64,000 nt of DNA from an uncultured Pelagibacteraceae bacterium (GTDB lineage: Bacteria; Pseudomonadota; Alphaproteobacteria; Pelagibacterales; Pelagibacteraceae): contig CACCVU010000002.1 of NCBI GenBank assembly GCA_902549495.1, forward strand, positions 1 to 64,000. The letters are read 5' to 3'. The first letter of the stretch is position 1; every line of letters begins with the position of its first letter. Made by a program: the position numbers and the translations under genes. The notes under the pieces are model-generated. The model was not told the origin of the DNA and ran no database searches. It saw nothing but the letters and a program-made list of their open reading frames with translations. Shown here one piece after another: positions 37,437 to 45,994 of the stretch.

Positions 37437-37904
37437 TTATAGCTTAGTTGGATTAGGTTGACCTTTATAAACTTTTTCAGGATCAAATTTTTTCTCTTTT
37501 TCTTTGAATTCTAATTTAATTTCTTCAGAATTTTCAATTTTTCCTAAAGGTATTGATCTGTAAAAGCATGACTTATATCCTACATGGCAACTTGCTCCGT
37601 TTCCAATATCTACTGACATCCACAATGCATCCTGATCATCATCTATTCTTAAATCAATAACTTTTTGCACAAAACCGCTTGTTTTTCCTTTGTGCCAAAT
37701 ATCTTTTCTAGATCTACTCCAATAATGAGCTTCTTTAGTTTCAATTGTTTTTTTTAGAGATTCCTCATTCATGTAACCGTGCATTAATAATTCACCTGAG
37801 CCACTGTCAGAGGTGGTTACTGGAATAAGTCCATCTTTATCAAATTTAGGAGATAGAAATTTTCCTTCTTCTACCTCAAAAACGCTTTCTCTCTTTTTGA
37901 ACAT
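37437..37904 (-). CDS. hisI: Phosphoribosyl-AMP cyclohydrolase
   Basis: The ORF opens at 37946, but the Met at 37904 (MFKKRESVFEVEEGKFLSPKF) is the likelier start, giving 155 residues. HisI signatures: LLMHGYMNEESLKKTIETKEAHYWSRSRKDIWHKGKTSGFVQKV, DDDQDALWMSVD, and GASCHVGYKSCFYR with the zinc Cys residues. It opens the purine ring of PR-AMP in histidine synthesis. It ends 2 bp from the oxygenase and is divergent from folE. Confidence 0.93.
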   Translation of the reverse strand: MFKKRESVFEVEEGKFLSPKFDKDGLIPVTTSDSGSGELLMHGYMNEESLKKTIETKEAHYWSRSRKDIWHKGKTSGFVQKVIDLRIDDDQDALWMSVDIGNGASCHVGYKSCFYRSIPLGKIENSEEIKLEFKEKEKKFDPEKVYKGQPNPTKL

Positions 37905-37978
37905 GAGGGTAAAATAATGAAAAAAAGACAAAATAGCAATTTGCATTAATCAAATATGTCCTATAAAACCTTTAAACA

Positions 37979-38587
37979 ATGAAGTTAGTTAAAGACGCAG
38001 ATAAAACATCCTCAAAAAAGCCTGAAGTTTCCGATAAACAGGCCGAAGAGGCGTTTAAAACTATTCTTAAATGGATAGGAGAAGATCCAAACAGAGAAGG
38101 TCTTGTTGAGACACCAAAAAGAGTAATTAAAGCATTTAAGGAATATTTTAAAGGTTATCATCAAGATGCTGAAGCTGATTTATCCAAAACGTTTGGAGAC
38201 GTGGAGGGATATGACGATATGGTAGTGGAAAAAAACATCACACTTGAAAGTCATTGTGAGCACCACATGGCGCCTATAATTGGAGTAGCGCATGTAGCTT
38301 ATATTCCTAACAAAAAGGTTGTGGGTTTAAGTAAATTAGCGAGAACGGTAGAAATATTTTCCAAAAGACTTCAAACTCAAGAAAGACTTACAATGCAGAT
38401 CGCTAAAACTTTAATGAATTCATTAGACGCGAAAGGAGTAGCAGTTACCATTGACGCTGCTCATCAATGTATGACCATGAGAGGCGTCAAAAAGGAGAGA
38501 GCTACAACAGTTACTAACTATTTTTTAGGTTCTTTCAGAGAAGACTTAAGTATTCAAAATAGATATTTAAGATATATTAAAAAATAA
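37979..38587 (+). CDS. folE: GTP cyclohydrolase I
   Basis: 202 residues. Zinc and catalytic region ESHCEHHMAPIIGVAHVAYIPNKKVVGLSKLAR, second zinc Cys in DAAHQCMTMRGV, ending FLGSFREDLSIQNRYL. It makes dihydroneopterin triphosphate for folate. The first ~20 residues are a charged extension. FolE is light-inducible with photolyases in some proteobacteria (it can feed the MTHF antenna), which fits its position after the photolyase block. It abuts the AcuI-like gene. Confidence 0.95.
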   Translation: MKLVKDADKTSSKKPEVSDKQAEEAFKTILKWIGEDPNREGLVETPKRVIKAFKEYFKGYHQDAEADLSKTFGDVEGYDDMVVEKNITLESHCEHHMAPIIGVAHVAYIPNKKVVGLSKLARTVEIFSKRLQTQERLTMQIAKTLMNSLDAKGVAVTIDAAHQCMTMRGVKKERATTVTNYFLGSFREDLSIQNRYLRYIKK

Positions 38588-39589
38588 ATGTCTCAAAAAT
38601 TTAAAGCTGTAGTAATAGATAATCAAAACGAAAAATTTACAAGAGAAATTAAAGAAATCGACACAAGTCATCTTAAAGATGGAAATGTTTTAGTCAAAAT
38701 AGATTATTCAAGTCTTAATTATAAAGATGCATTAATTTTAAATAATGGAGGTAAAATTGTTAGAAAATTTCCCTTCGTTCCAGGTATAGATTTTTCAGGT
38801 ACTGTAGTTGAAAGTGAAGATAATAAATTTAAAAAAGACGATAAAGTAATTTTAACTGGCTTTAGGGTAGGTGAGGCTTTCTTTGGTGGTTTTGCTCAGT
38901 ACGCTAAAGTTGACGCTAACTTTTTAATCAAAATACCTAAAGACTTGGATACTCATAAGTCTATGATGCTCGGCACGGCAGGTTTTACAGCTCTTTTGTG
39001 CTCTTTTGCAGTCAAAGCTAAAGAAGAATTGTTGTTAGGTGAAAAAGTAAAAGATGTTTTGGTTACTGGCGCTACAGGGGGTGTTGGAAGTATTGCCGTA
39101 ATGATCTTATCTAAAATGGGATATGATGTTCACGCTGTAACTGGAAAAAAAGATAAAAATGATTATCTAAAAGGTCTAGGTGCGAAAAATATTATAGACA
39201 GAAAAGAATTTGAGGGAGAAAGTAAACTTCTAGAAAAAGGAGTTTGGGACGGAGTTGTTGACACTGTAGGAGGTGCTGCCTTAACAAAAATATTTGCACA
39301 AACAAAACCCGGCGGAATAGTTGCTGCGTGTGGAAATGCAGGGGGAATAAAAATCAACACAAATGTGATGCCTTTTATTATAAGAGGAGTAAAACTATGG
39401 GGCATCGATTCGTCTGGTTCCTCAATAAAAAGAAGAGAGTTTGTCTGGGGCGAAGCAGCGAAATTGATTGATTTTTCAAAAGTTCAATCGTTTACTAAAG
39501 AGCTCTCGTTTTCTGAACTTTTAGATACTTATCCTATGCTTTTAAAAGGTGAGTTTTCTGGAAGAGCTATAGTAAATCCAAATAAATAA
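38588..39589 (+). CDS. acuI: Acrylyl-CoA reductase-like MDR oxidoreductase (AcuI/YhdH family)
   Basis: 333 residues, zinc-less medium-chain reductase. LVKIDYSSLNYKDALILNNGGKIVRKFPFVPGIDFSGTV, the TGATGGVGSIAVMIL cofactor motif and GIDSSGSSIKRREFVW are typical of AcuI/YhdH, which reduce acryloyl-CoA with NADPH. In SAR11-type marine bacteria this is linked to DMSP-derived acrylate and 3-hydroxypropionate detoxification; together with prpD at 13.9 kb it fits a propionate route. Function assignment is by family. Confidence 0.8.
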   Translation: MSQKFKAVVIDNQNEKFTREIKEIDTSHLKDGNVLVKIDYSSLNYKDALILNNGGKIVRKFPFVPGIDFSGTVVESEDNKFKKDDKVILTGFRVGEAFFGGFAQYAKVDANFLIKIPKDLDTHKSMMLGTAGFTALLCSFAVKAKEELLLGEKVKDVLVTGATGGVGSIAVMILSKMGYDVHAVTGKKDKNDYLKGLGAKNIIDRKEFEGESKLLEKGVWDGVVDTVGGAALTKIFAQTKPGGIVAACGNAGGIKINTNVMPFIIRGVKLWGIDSSGSSIKRREFVWGEAAKLIDFSKVQSFTKELSFSELLDTYPMLLKGEFSGRAIVNPNK

Positions 39590-39607
39590 ACTATAATCAT
39601 TTAAATA

Positions 39608-40498
39608 ATGGATTGGGATAAATTAAAAATTTTTCATACTGTTGCTGAGGCATCGAGTTTCACTAAAGCATCTACAATCTTAAACTTAAGCCAATCAGCA
39701 ATTAGCCGCCAAATTCAAGGCTTAGAGACCGATTTAAAGGTCCAATTATTCGAGCGTCATGCTAGAGGTTTAGTGCTTACTGAAAATGGTGAGTATCTTT
39801 TTAAATCAGCCCACGAGGTTATCTCCAAATTGAAAGATGTTGAGTCAAACTTAAGCGGTCACAAAGATAAACTAAACGGAAAACTTATTGTAACTACCGT
39901 TGTAAGTTTTGGAACTACTTGGCTTACACCTAGAATAAAAGAATTCATGGATCTTCATCCAGGTATAGAAATTGAATTAATTTTCGACGATAGAGAGCTA
40001 GATTTAGCAACTCGTGAAGCAGATGTAGCCATCAGAATGAGACGACCAAAACAATTAAATTTAATACAGAAAAAATTCGTAGACTTCAATTATCACATAT
40101 ATGGTTCAAACGAATATTTAGAAAAAAACGGTTATCCAAAAACGCTTAAAGATTTAGATAAACACAAATTTATTACTTATGGTAAAGGAGCTCCTTCTCC
40201 TGTTTATAATCCTGATTGGGTATTGAAGGTTGGTTCAAAAGATGGAAAGAAAAGAAGATCTTTGATGAAAGTAAATAGCGTTTACGGCTTGTTATTAGCT
40301 GTTCAAAGCGGCGTTGGTTTGGCTGCGCTTCCAGATTACATAGCTCATAACATTAGTGGTATCTCCAAAGTTTTACCAAACGAACCTGGCAAGCCGACCG
40401 AAACACATTTTGTTTATCCATCTTCTCTAAAAAATAATGCAAGACTTATGGCTTTTAGAAACTTTCTTTTTAGCAAGGTAAACGAGTGGAAATTTTAA
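39608..40498 (+). CDS. LysR family transcriptional regulator
   Basis: 296 residues. N-terminal winged helix-turn-helix: KLKIFHTVAEASSFTKASTILNLSQSAISRQIQGLETDLKVQLFERHARGLVLTENGEYLF. The effector domain (residues ~90-290) begins GKLIVTTVVSFGTTWLTPRIKEFMDLHP. The SFTKAS/LNLSQSA form is common to GcvA/alphaproteobacterial LTTRs. Possible target is the adjacent acuI-like gene, but the genes run in the same direction, unlike classic LTTR pairs. Overlaps rseP by 13 bp. Confidence 0.9.
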   Translation: MDWDKLKIFHTVAEASSFTKASTILNLSQSAISRQIQGLETDLKVQLFERHARGLVLTENGEYLFKSAHEVISKLKDVESNLSGHKDKLNGKLIVTTVVSFGTTWLTPRIKEFMDLHPGIEIELIFDDRELDLATREADVAIRMRRPKQLNLIQKKFVDFNYHIYGSNEYLEKNGYPKTLKDLDKHKFITYGKGAPSPVYNPDWVLKVGSKDGKKRRSLMKVNSVYGLLLAVQSGVGLAALPDYIAHNISGISKVLPNEPGKPTETHFVYPSSLKNNARLMAFRNFLFSKVNEWKF

Positions 40499-41604
40499 TA
40501 TCTTTTATCATACCGTTTATAATTCTACTTACAGTTGTAGTATTTATTCATGAATATGGCCATTATTACTATGCTAAGAAGTATGGAGTAGGTGTCACAG
40601 ATTTTTCTATAGGATTTGGTAAAGAAATATTTGGCTTTAATGACAAATCTGGAACAAGGTGGAAATTCTGCGCTATTCCTCTTGGCGGATATGTAAAATT
40701 TTTTGGCGACAGAAATGTTTTTAGTCAAGCAGAGCAAGAAGAATTGTTAAAAAATTACAGTAAAGAAGATCAAGAGAAATTATTTGTGGTCAAACCTTTA
40801 TATCAAAGATCAATAATAGTAGCGGCTGGACCTTTTGCAAATTTTTTATTAGCAATATTTATTTTTGCATTCATCTACATGTTCGCTGGAAAAGATTTTA
40901 CTCCTGCTCAAATACAAGAGGTTCAAGTGGAAAGTCCTGCTGAAGAGGCAGGCATTAAACCAGGTGATATTATCCAATCTATAAATGGCAAAGATGTAAA
41001 TAGCATTATGGAAGTTTCAGCTTTCATTAATTCCTCTTCATCAGAGATAATTGATATCGGTATATTAAGAAATGACAGTGAAATTACATTTTCTGTAAAA
41101 CCTGAGGTAATTAAAGGGGAGGACTCTTTAGGCAATAAAGCAAATAAAAAGATTATCGGTATAAAGATAGCGCCTTTAAATGATGAAATTAATAGAGAAA
41201 GATTAGGCCCAGCAACCGCTTTATTTTATGCTTTTAAAGAGACTTGGTTTGTAATTGATGCTTCATGGAATTTTACTATTTCAATGTTTAAAGGCACAGG
41301 AGACACCACTCAACTTGGTGGCCCTATAAAAATAGCTAAAATAACTGGTCAGGTCGCAAAAATGGGTTTTATAGCCTTTCTAAGCATTATGGCTTACATA
41401 TCGATTAGCTTAGGATTTATTAATTTGTTACCTATTCCTATGTTAGATGGAGGACACTTAATGTTTTATGCTTTTGAAAAGGTTTTAGGTAGACCTCTAA
41501 CTCAAAAGACCCAAGAAGGATTTTTTCGAATCGGTCTTTTTTTGCTACTTTCTTTAATGTTTTTTACAACATTTAATGATTTAAAAGATTTAGGCTTATT
41601 TTAA
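40486..41604 (+). CDS. rseP: Site-2 zinc metalloprotease RseP (M50)
   Basis: 372 residues from a GTG that overlaps the LysR gene end by 13 bp. HEYGH active site at residues 22-26 in the first helix, FSIGFGKEIFGF, one PDZ domain (around VESPAEEAGIKPGDIIQSINGKDV, residues ~145-205), and the second metal site NLLPIPMLDGGHLMFYAFE near the C-terminus. It cleaves membrane-bound anti-sigma factors or signal-peptide remnants in the membrane. Single PDZ and 372 residues are normal for alphaproteobacteria. Confidence 0.93.
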   Translation: MEILISFIIPFIILLTVVVFIHEYGHYYYAKKYGVGVTDFSIGFGKEIFGFNDKSGTRWKFCAIPLGGYVKFFGDRNVFSQAEQEELLKNYSKEDQEKLFVVKPLYQRSIIVAAGPFANFLLAIFIFAFIYMFAGKDFTPAQIQEVQVESPAEEAGIKPGDIIQSINGKDVNSIMEVSAFINSSSSEIIDIGILRNDSEITFSVKPEVIKGEDSLGNKANKKIIGIKIAPLNDEINRERLGPATALFYAFKETWFVIDASWNFTISMFKGTGDTTQLGGPIKIAKITGQVAKMGFIAFLSIMAYISISLGFINLLPIPMLDGGHLMFYAFEKVLGRPLTQKTQEGFFRIGLFLLLSLMFFTTFNDLKDLGLF

Positions 41605-41627
41605 GCCATTTTTTTAATCAAAAAAGT

Positions 41628-41708
41628 CAATAAAATCAACGATTTTTGACCACACAATATATTGTGTTGATATTTACGTGAAACACCAAAAAAATGTTGA
41701 TTTTATTG
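41628..41708. promoter_or_regulatory. Nested inverted repeats upstream of the HU gene
   Basis: A 13-nt perfect inverted repeat (CAATAAAATCAAC 41628-41640, GTTGATTTTATTG 41696-41708) flanks a 16-nt perfect palindrome ACACAATATATTGTGT (41652-41667). This lies 39 bp before the HU start. No T-tract follows, so a protein-binding or bent regulatory region is more likely than a terminator; autoregulation by HU is possible but unproven. Confidence 0.5.
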
Positions 41709-41746
41709 GATTTTTATTGAAATTAGGAAATAACTAAGGGGCATAA

Positions 41747-42022
41747 ATGAATAAAAAACAACTAGTAGCAAAAATATCGTCCACACTGGGTCAAAGCAAA
41801 GCTGATGCAGAGAGAACTTTTGATTCAATAACGACTATTATTTTAGATGCTTTAAAGAATGACGATACTGTAAAAATAGCTGGATTTGGTACTTATAAAG
41901 TAGCAAAAAGAAAAGCTAGGGTAGGTAGAAACCCACGTACAGGAGAGTCTATTCAAATTGCAGCATCCCAAAAAGTTAAGTTTTTACCAGCCAAAAGCTT
42001 AAAAGAAATGTTTAATAGATAA
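41747..42022 (+). CDS. hup: HU family DNA-binding protein
   Basis: 91 residues. MNKKQLVAKISSTLGQSKADAERTFDSI and VKIAGFGTYKVAKRKARVGRNPRTGESIQIAASQKVKF contain the complete HU dimer fold and the DNA-wrapping beta arm with RNPRTGE. An AAGGGG ribosome site and palindromic upstream region suggest strong, regulated expression. A perfect hairpin follows the gene. Confidence 0.97.
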   Translation: MNKKQLVAKISSTLGQSKADAERTFDSITTIILDALKNDDTVKIAGFGTYKVAKRKARVGRNPRTGESIQIAASQKVKFLPAKSLKEMFNR

Positions 42023-42030
42023 ACGTTTTA

Positions 42031-42067
42031 TTTAGCCCTTATTTGATAATCTCAAATAAGGGCTAAA
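42031..42067 (+). terminator. 16-bp perfect hairpin after the HU gene
   Basis: TTTAGCCCTTATTTGA (42031-42046) pairs perfectly with TCAAATAAGGGCTAAA (42052-42067) across a TAATC loop. A T-run does not follow on the + strand, so it may act as an mRNA 3'-end stabiliser rather than a classical terminator. Confidence 0.65.
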
Positions 42068-42161
42068 CTACTTGCAAAAACTGCATAGCTCAAATTAAGA
42101 CAATTCAATTCTTTTTCAATAGTTAAAACACTATAACGCACGCTTAACAAGGGAGTTAGTT

Positions 42162-43454
42162 ATGAAAAAATACTTAGGATACTTTCTAGCAGGTACAGCC
42201 ATTTACTTTGGCTTCGCGGGTCTTGGATATGCTGAGACTACAGTGTCTGCAGAAGTACAATACATTTTTAATACCCTATTATTTTTAATGTCAGGTTTCT
42301 TGGTCATGTGGATGGCCGCAGGTTTCGCAATGTTAGAGTCAGGATTAGTAACATCAAAATCTGTATCAGCAATCTGCGCAAAAAATATAGGTTTATATTC
42401 AATCGCCGGAGTAATGTTCTGGTTGGTTGGTTACAATTTAGCTTACGGTATCCCAGAGGGCGGATATATTGGTTCATTTACACCATGGAGTGACAATTCA
42501 TCATTAGAGACAGGATATTCTGATGGATCTGATTGGTTTTTCCAAATGGTGTTCTGTGCAACTACAATGTCAATCGTATCTGGTACATTAGCTGAAAGAA
42601 TTAAGATCTGGCCATTTTTCTTATTTGCCGCAATTTTAACTGGAATTATCTATCCAATTTCAATGGGTTGGCAGTGGGGTGGCGGATGGTTATCGGTAGC
42701 TGGATTCTCAGACTTTGCTGGTTCAACATTAGTACATGCTGCTGGAGGAGCTGCGGCTCTTGCAGGTGCAATCGTATTAGGTGCTAGAAGTGGCAGATTC
42801 TCTGGAAAAGGCGAGGCTAAGCCGATGGCACCATTTGCTGCATCATCAATTCCGTTAGCAACATTAGGAGTATTTATACTTTGGTTAGGTTGGTTCGGAT
42901 TTAATGGTGGATCTCAGTTAGCTTCTGGAACGCTAGAAGACGTTTCAGCAGTAGCAACAATTTATATCAATACGAACTTAGCTGCAGGTGGTGGTGTATT
43001 AGCTGCTGCAACAGTATCAAGAGTGATTGGTGGAAAAACTGACGTTGTAATGATGCTAAACGGCGCAATTGCTGGATTAGTAGGTATTACCGCAGAACCA
43101 TTAACACCAAGTCCTCTAGCTGCAATCTTTATTGGAGCAATAGCTGGAGTATTAATGTACTTCTCAACAAAACTATTGTTCAAAATGAAAATTGATGACG
43201 TAGTTGGAGCCATCCCAGCACACTTAGTAGCTGGAGTATGGGGTACATTAGCAGTGCCATTAACAAATGGAGATGTTACTTTCGGAGCACAATTCTTAGG
43301 AACTATCTCAGTTGTGGTATTCGTATTCATAGTCTCATTTATTGTTTTCCAAATTATAAAAAGTACAATTGGATTAAGAATAAGCAAGGAAGCTGAAAGA
43401 CTAGGAACTGACAAAGCAGAAGTCGGTGTAATAGCTTACGGTATTAGAGACTAA
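42162..43454 (+). CDS. amtB: Ammonium transporter AmtB (first of a tandem pair)
   Basis: 430-residue precursor with a cleavable signal (cleavage near GYA-ETTVS, residue ~25) and eleven membrane helices. The twin pore histidines are H192 (STLVHAAGG) and H354 (IPAHLVAG). Signature helix FAMLESGLVTSKSVSAICAKNIG and DWFFQMVFCATTMSIVSGTLAERIK are clear. C-terminal tail contains the GlnK-contact region (ISKEAERLGTDKAEVGVIAYGIRD). Ribosome site AAGGGAG. No glnK lies beside it. Confidence 0.97.
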   Translation: MKKYLGYFLAGTAIYFGFAGLGYAETTVSAEVQYIFNTLLFLMSGFLVMWMAAGFAMLESGLVTSKSVSAICAKNIGLYSIAGVMFWLVGYNLAYGIPEGGYIGSFTPWSDNSSLETGYSDGSDWFFQMVFCATTMSIVSGTLAERIKIWPFFLFAAILTGIIYPISMGWQWGGGWLSVAGFSDFAGSTLVHAAGGAAALAGAIVLGARSGRFSGKGEAKPMAPFAASSIPLATLGVFILWLGWFGFNGGSQLASGTLEDVSAVATIYINTNLAAGGGVLAAATVSRVIGGKTDVVMMLNGAIAGLVGITAEPLTPSPLAAIFIGAIAGVLMYFSTKLLFKMKIDDVVGAIPAHLVAGVWGTLAVPLTNGDVTFGAQFLGTISVVVFVFIVSFIVFQIIKSTIGLRISKEAERLGTDKAEVGVIAYGIRD

Positions 43455-43488
43455 TTAAAATTCCCTCCCTCGTTAGTTGGGAAAAATT

Positions 43489-43530
43489 ATAAGGCCTGGT
43501 TCGGTTCCCCCGTCCAGGCCTTATTTATTT
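43489..43530 (+). terminator. Rho-independent terminator between the amtB genes
   Basis: ATAAGGCCTGG (43489-43499) / CCAGGCCTTAT (43514-43524) stem of 11 bp with a 14-nt loop (TTCGGTTCCCCCGT), followed by TTATTTTA. It separates the two ammonium transporter genes transcriptionally. Confidence 0.9.
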
Positions 43531-43608
43531 TACAAAGCTCGTATGCATTAAATTCATGCTTCAAATCTCTGTAATTTGATATCAAGTCTTCAAAAAAAAG
43601 GGGGAAAC

Positions 43609-44898
43609 ATGAAAAAATTAACTTTCATTTTATTAGGTTGTATTTCTGCTTTACTAATTAGCTCTCAAAGCTTTGCAGAAACTACAATGTCTCAAGAAGG
43701 ACAATATATTTTTAACTCGTTAGGGTTTTATATAGGTGGAGTGCTAGTAGCTTTCATGGCAGCAGGTTTCTGCATGCTTGAGAGTGGATTAGTTACAACA
43801 AAAAGTGTGTCGACAATTGCCGCGAAAAATATAGGTAAATTCGCTATATGTTCACTGATATTTTTCTTAGTAGGCTATAATTTGGCTTATGGCGTGCCGG
43901 AGGGAGGCTACGTGGGCTCATTTACGATTTGGACAGACTCATCTGACGCTGAAACAGGTTATTCAGGTTATTCAGACTGGTTCTTTCAAACTATGTTCGT
44001 GTGCGCGACAGCTTCCATAGTGTCTGGAGCAGTTGCAGAAAGAATTAAGATCTGGCCATTCTTTATTTTTGCAGCAATTATGGCAGGCGTGATTTACCCA
44101 ATTTCTATGGGTTGGCAGTGGGGTGGCGGCTGGTTAGCTAGCGGCGGATTCTCTGATTTTGCTGGATCAACTTTAGTTCATGGATGCGGAGGTGCCGCGG
44201 CATTAGCTGGAGTAATTGTTTTAGGAGCTCGTGAGGGAAGATTTGGCAGAAGAGGTGAAAAGAGATCAATGCAACCTTTTGCGGCTTCAAGTATTCCATT
44301 AGTAACACTCGGAACTTTTTTGCTTTGGTTTGGATGGTTTGGTTTTAATGGCTTTAGTCAATTAGCTATGGGTACTTTTGACGATGTTAATGCAATATCA
44401 AAAATTGCAGTAAATACTCATTTAGCAGGTGCAGCAGGGACTTTTACTGGTGCTGCGATTACAAGATTGATTGGTGGAAAAACTGATATTGTAATGATGC
44501 TTAATGGTGCGTTAGCCGGATTAGTTGCTATAACAGCAGAACCTTTAACACCTGGTCCAATTACAGCTATGTTCATTGGTTCCATAGGAGCAATTATAAT
44601 GTATTTCGGTACAAAAATGTTAGAGAGCTATGGTTTGGATGATGTAGTTGGTGCCATTCCTGTACACATGTTTGCAGGAATATTTGGAACATTAGTTGTG
44701 CCTTTAACGAATCCAGATACATCTTTTGGAACTCAATTCATTGGTACTGCATCTGTATGTATATTCAGTTTTGTTCTTTCATGGATTACCTTCAGTGTTC
44801 TTAAATCAACTATAGGATTAAGAATTAGTAAAGCTGCTGAAAAATTAGGAACCGACAAAGCCGAAGTTGGTGTTTCAGCTTATTCTATTAGAGACTAA
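43609..44898 (+). CDS. amtB: Ammonium transporter AmtB (second copy)
   Basis: 429 residues from the ATG at 43609, after an AAAAAGGGGG ribosome site and at the start of a signal peptide (MKKLTFILLG..., cleavage near SFA-ETT); the track starts 11 codons upstream. Pore histidines H191 (STLVHGCGG) and H353 (IPVHMFAG). It is clearly a paralog of the upstream copy over its whole length, including an identical TDKAEVGV tail motif, but differs in signal peptide and several helices, so the duplication is not recent. Its own leader and terminator suggest separate regulation. Confidence 0.96.
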   Translation: MKKLTFILLGCISALLISSQSFAETTMSQEGQYIFNSLGFYIGGVLVAFMAAGFCMLESGLVTTKSVSTIAAKNIGKFAICSLIFFLVGYNLAYGVPEGGYVGSFTIWTDSSDAETGYSGYSDWFFQTMFVCATASIVSGAVAERIKIWPFFIFAAIMAGVIYPISMGWQWGGGWLASGGFSDFAGSTLVHGCGGAAALAGVIVLGAREGRFGRRGEKRSMQPFAASSIPLVTLGTFLLWFGWFGFNGFSQLAMGTFDDVNAISKIAVNTHLAGAAGTFTGAAITRLIGGKTDIVMMLNGALAGLVAITAEPLTPGPITAMFIGSIGAIIMYFGTKMLESYGLDDVVGAIPVHMFAGIFGTLVVPLTNPDTSFGTQFIGTASVCIFSFVLSWITFSVLKSTIGLRISKAAEKLGTDKAEVGVSAYSIRD

Positions 44899-44907
44899 AA
44901 ATTTAAT

Positions 44908-44935
44908 AAAGGCCCGAGAAATCGGGCCTTTTACT
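44908..44935 (+). terminator. Rho-independent terminator after second amtB
   Basis: AAAGGCCCGA (44908-44917), GAAA loop, TCGGGCCTTT (44922-44931), then TACTCTTTG. The 3' arm just reaches the last base of the convergent gene at 44931. Confidence 0.9.
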
Positions 44936-45956
44936 CTTTGTTTTCTTCCCAAATACGCTTCCAGTCAATGTTAGGAGAAAGTCCAAATATAGAATTTATA
45001 TTTGTAAAATGAACAGCAAGAGAAGGTATAGGTGATATACACAATTCTCTTTCATAAATTTCATGTAATGGTTTTTCAAAAGGTGCATGTTCTTTTTTAC
45101 ACATACTTAAATATTTTTCCCAGTATTTTTCTATTATTTGTTTACTAGTTAAAAAGGTGCATAAAGTTTCATCCACTTTTCTCCAATGATAATTTTGTCC
45201 TAAAAAATTCTGAGTAATACCAGCCCTTGTATATAAATACGGGTAATCGCTCGGACATATAATTATCTCTTTATTTAATTGTGAGGCTATCCTTTCATAT
45301 GTAAAAATCATTTCACTTATCGAATTACGTTGATGTAAATAATCATCTTCAACAAAATAAATCAAATCTTCACAATTTTTAGCTTCCAACAAAGACTGGT
45401 GAATATTGGCCATATTAGAAATTTGATTAGAGGATATATCCTGTCCCCTTTCATTAATTTTTTCGATTTCTTTTTCGAATTTGGAAACATCTAAATTTAT
45501 TAAATAATATTCTGTTTTAAATTTTTTAAATATTGAATCTATTTTTTTTAAGTTTTCTTCCGAGGAATTATGATCAATAACTTTAAAGCTAATTTTTAAA
45601 TTTTTAAGCTGAGTGTTAGATTTTGCAGAATACAATAATGACCTAATAGTTCTCAAAGTGTATTCAATTTTTTTCTTTTCAAAAAGCCTGTTTTTATTTT
45701 GAGTTAACATATTCACGCTAGTGCATGTTCTAATTATGATATCTAAAGATTTTACAGGTCTAGTTACTTTAACTATTCCTAATGGAAGATTAATAGAATT
45801 TTTGCCAATAATAGTCGCTTCATCATTAATTTTTTTATTGATTGTAACTATCTCAAATGTATTTTGATCAATAATTTCAAACCCTAACATTCTGCATAAT
45901 TTGATAAAGATTTTTTTTAAAAATCCTGTTTTTTTTGAATTTTGAAAGTTTTTCAT
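44931..45956 (-). CDS. Unassigned protein, possibly glycosyltransferase-like
   Basis: 341 residues, soluble apart from a slightly hydrophobic basic N-terminus (KKIFIKLCRMLGFEIID). The central VKSLDIIIRTCTSV strand, YTLRTIRSLLYSA helix, ISFKVIDHNSSEENLKKIDSI, and DLIYFVEDDYLHQRNSISEM have the order of a GT-A fold, with VEDDYLH in the position of a DxD-type metal motif, and a YERELCISPIP tail. I do not recognise the exact family; the sugar-transferase idea is inference. Convergent with amtB and divergent from the rhodanese gene by 38 bp. Confidence 0.5.
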   Translation of the reverse strand: MKNFQNSKKTGFLKKIFIKLCRMLGFEIIDQNTFEIVTINKKINDEATIIGKNSINLPLGIVKVTRPVKSLDIIIRTCTSVNMLTQNKNRLFEKKKIEYTLRTIRSLLYSAKSNTQLKNLKISFKVIDHNSSEENLKKIDSIFKKFKTEYYLINLDVSKFEKEIEKINERGQDISSNQISNMANIHQSLLEAKNCEDLIYFVEDDYLHQRNSISEMIFTYERIASQLNKEIIICPSDYPYLYTRAGITQNFLGQNYHWRKVDETLCTFLTSKQIIEKYWEKYLSMCKKEHAPFEKPLHEIYERELCISPIPSLAVHFTNINSIFGLSPNIDWKRIWEENKE

Positions 45957-45994
45957 ACTAGCAAAATATATATAATAGTTTAATTAGTTGATCT

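Noticed and set aside
42962-43414. 150-aa minus-strand ORF over amtB
   Set aside because: Antisense shadow of conserved AmtB helices; Pro/Thr-rich nonsense composition.
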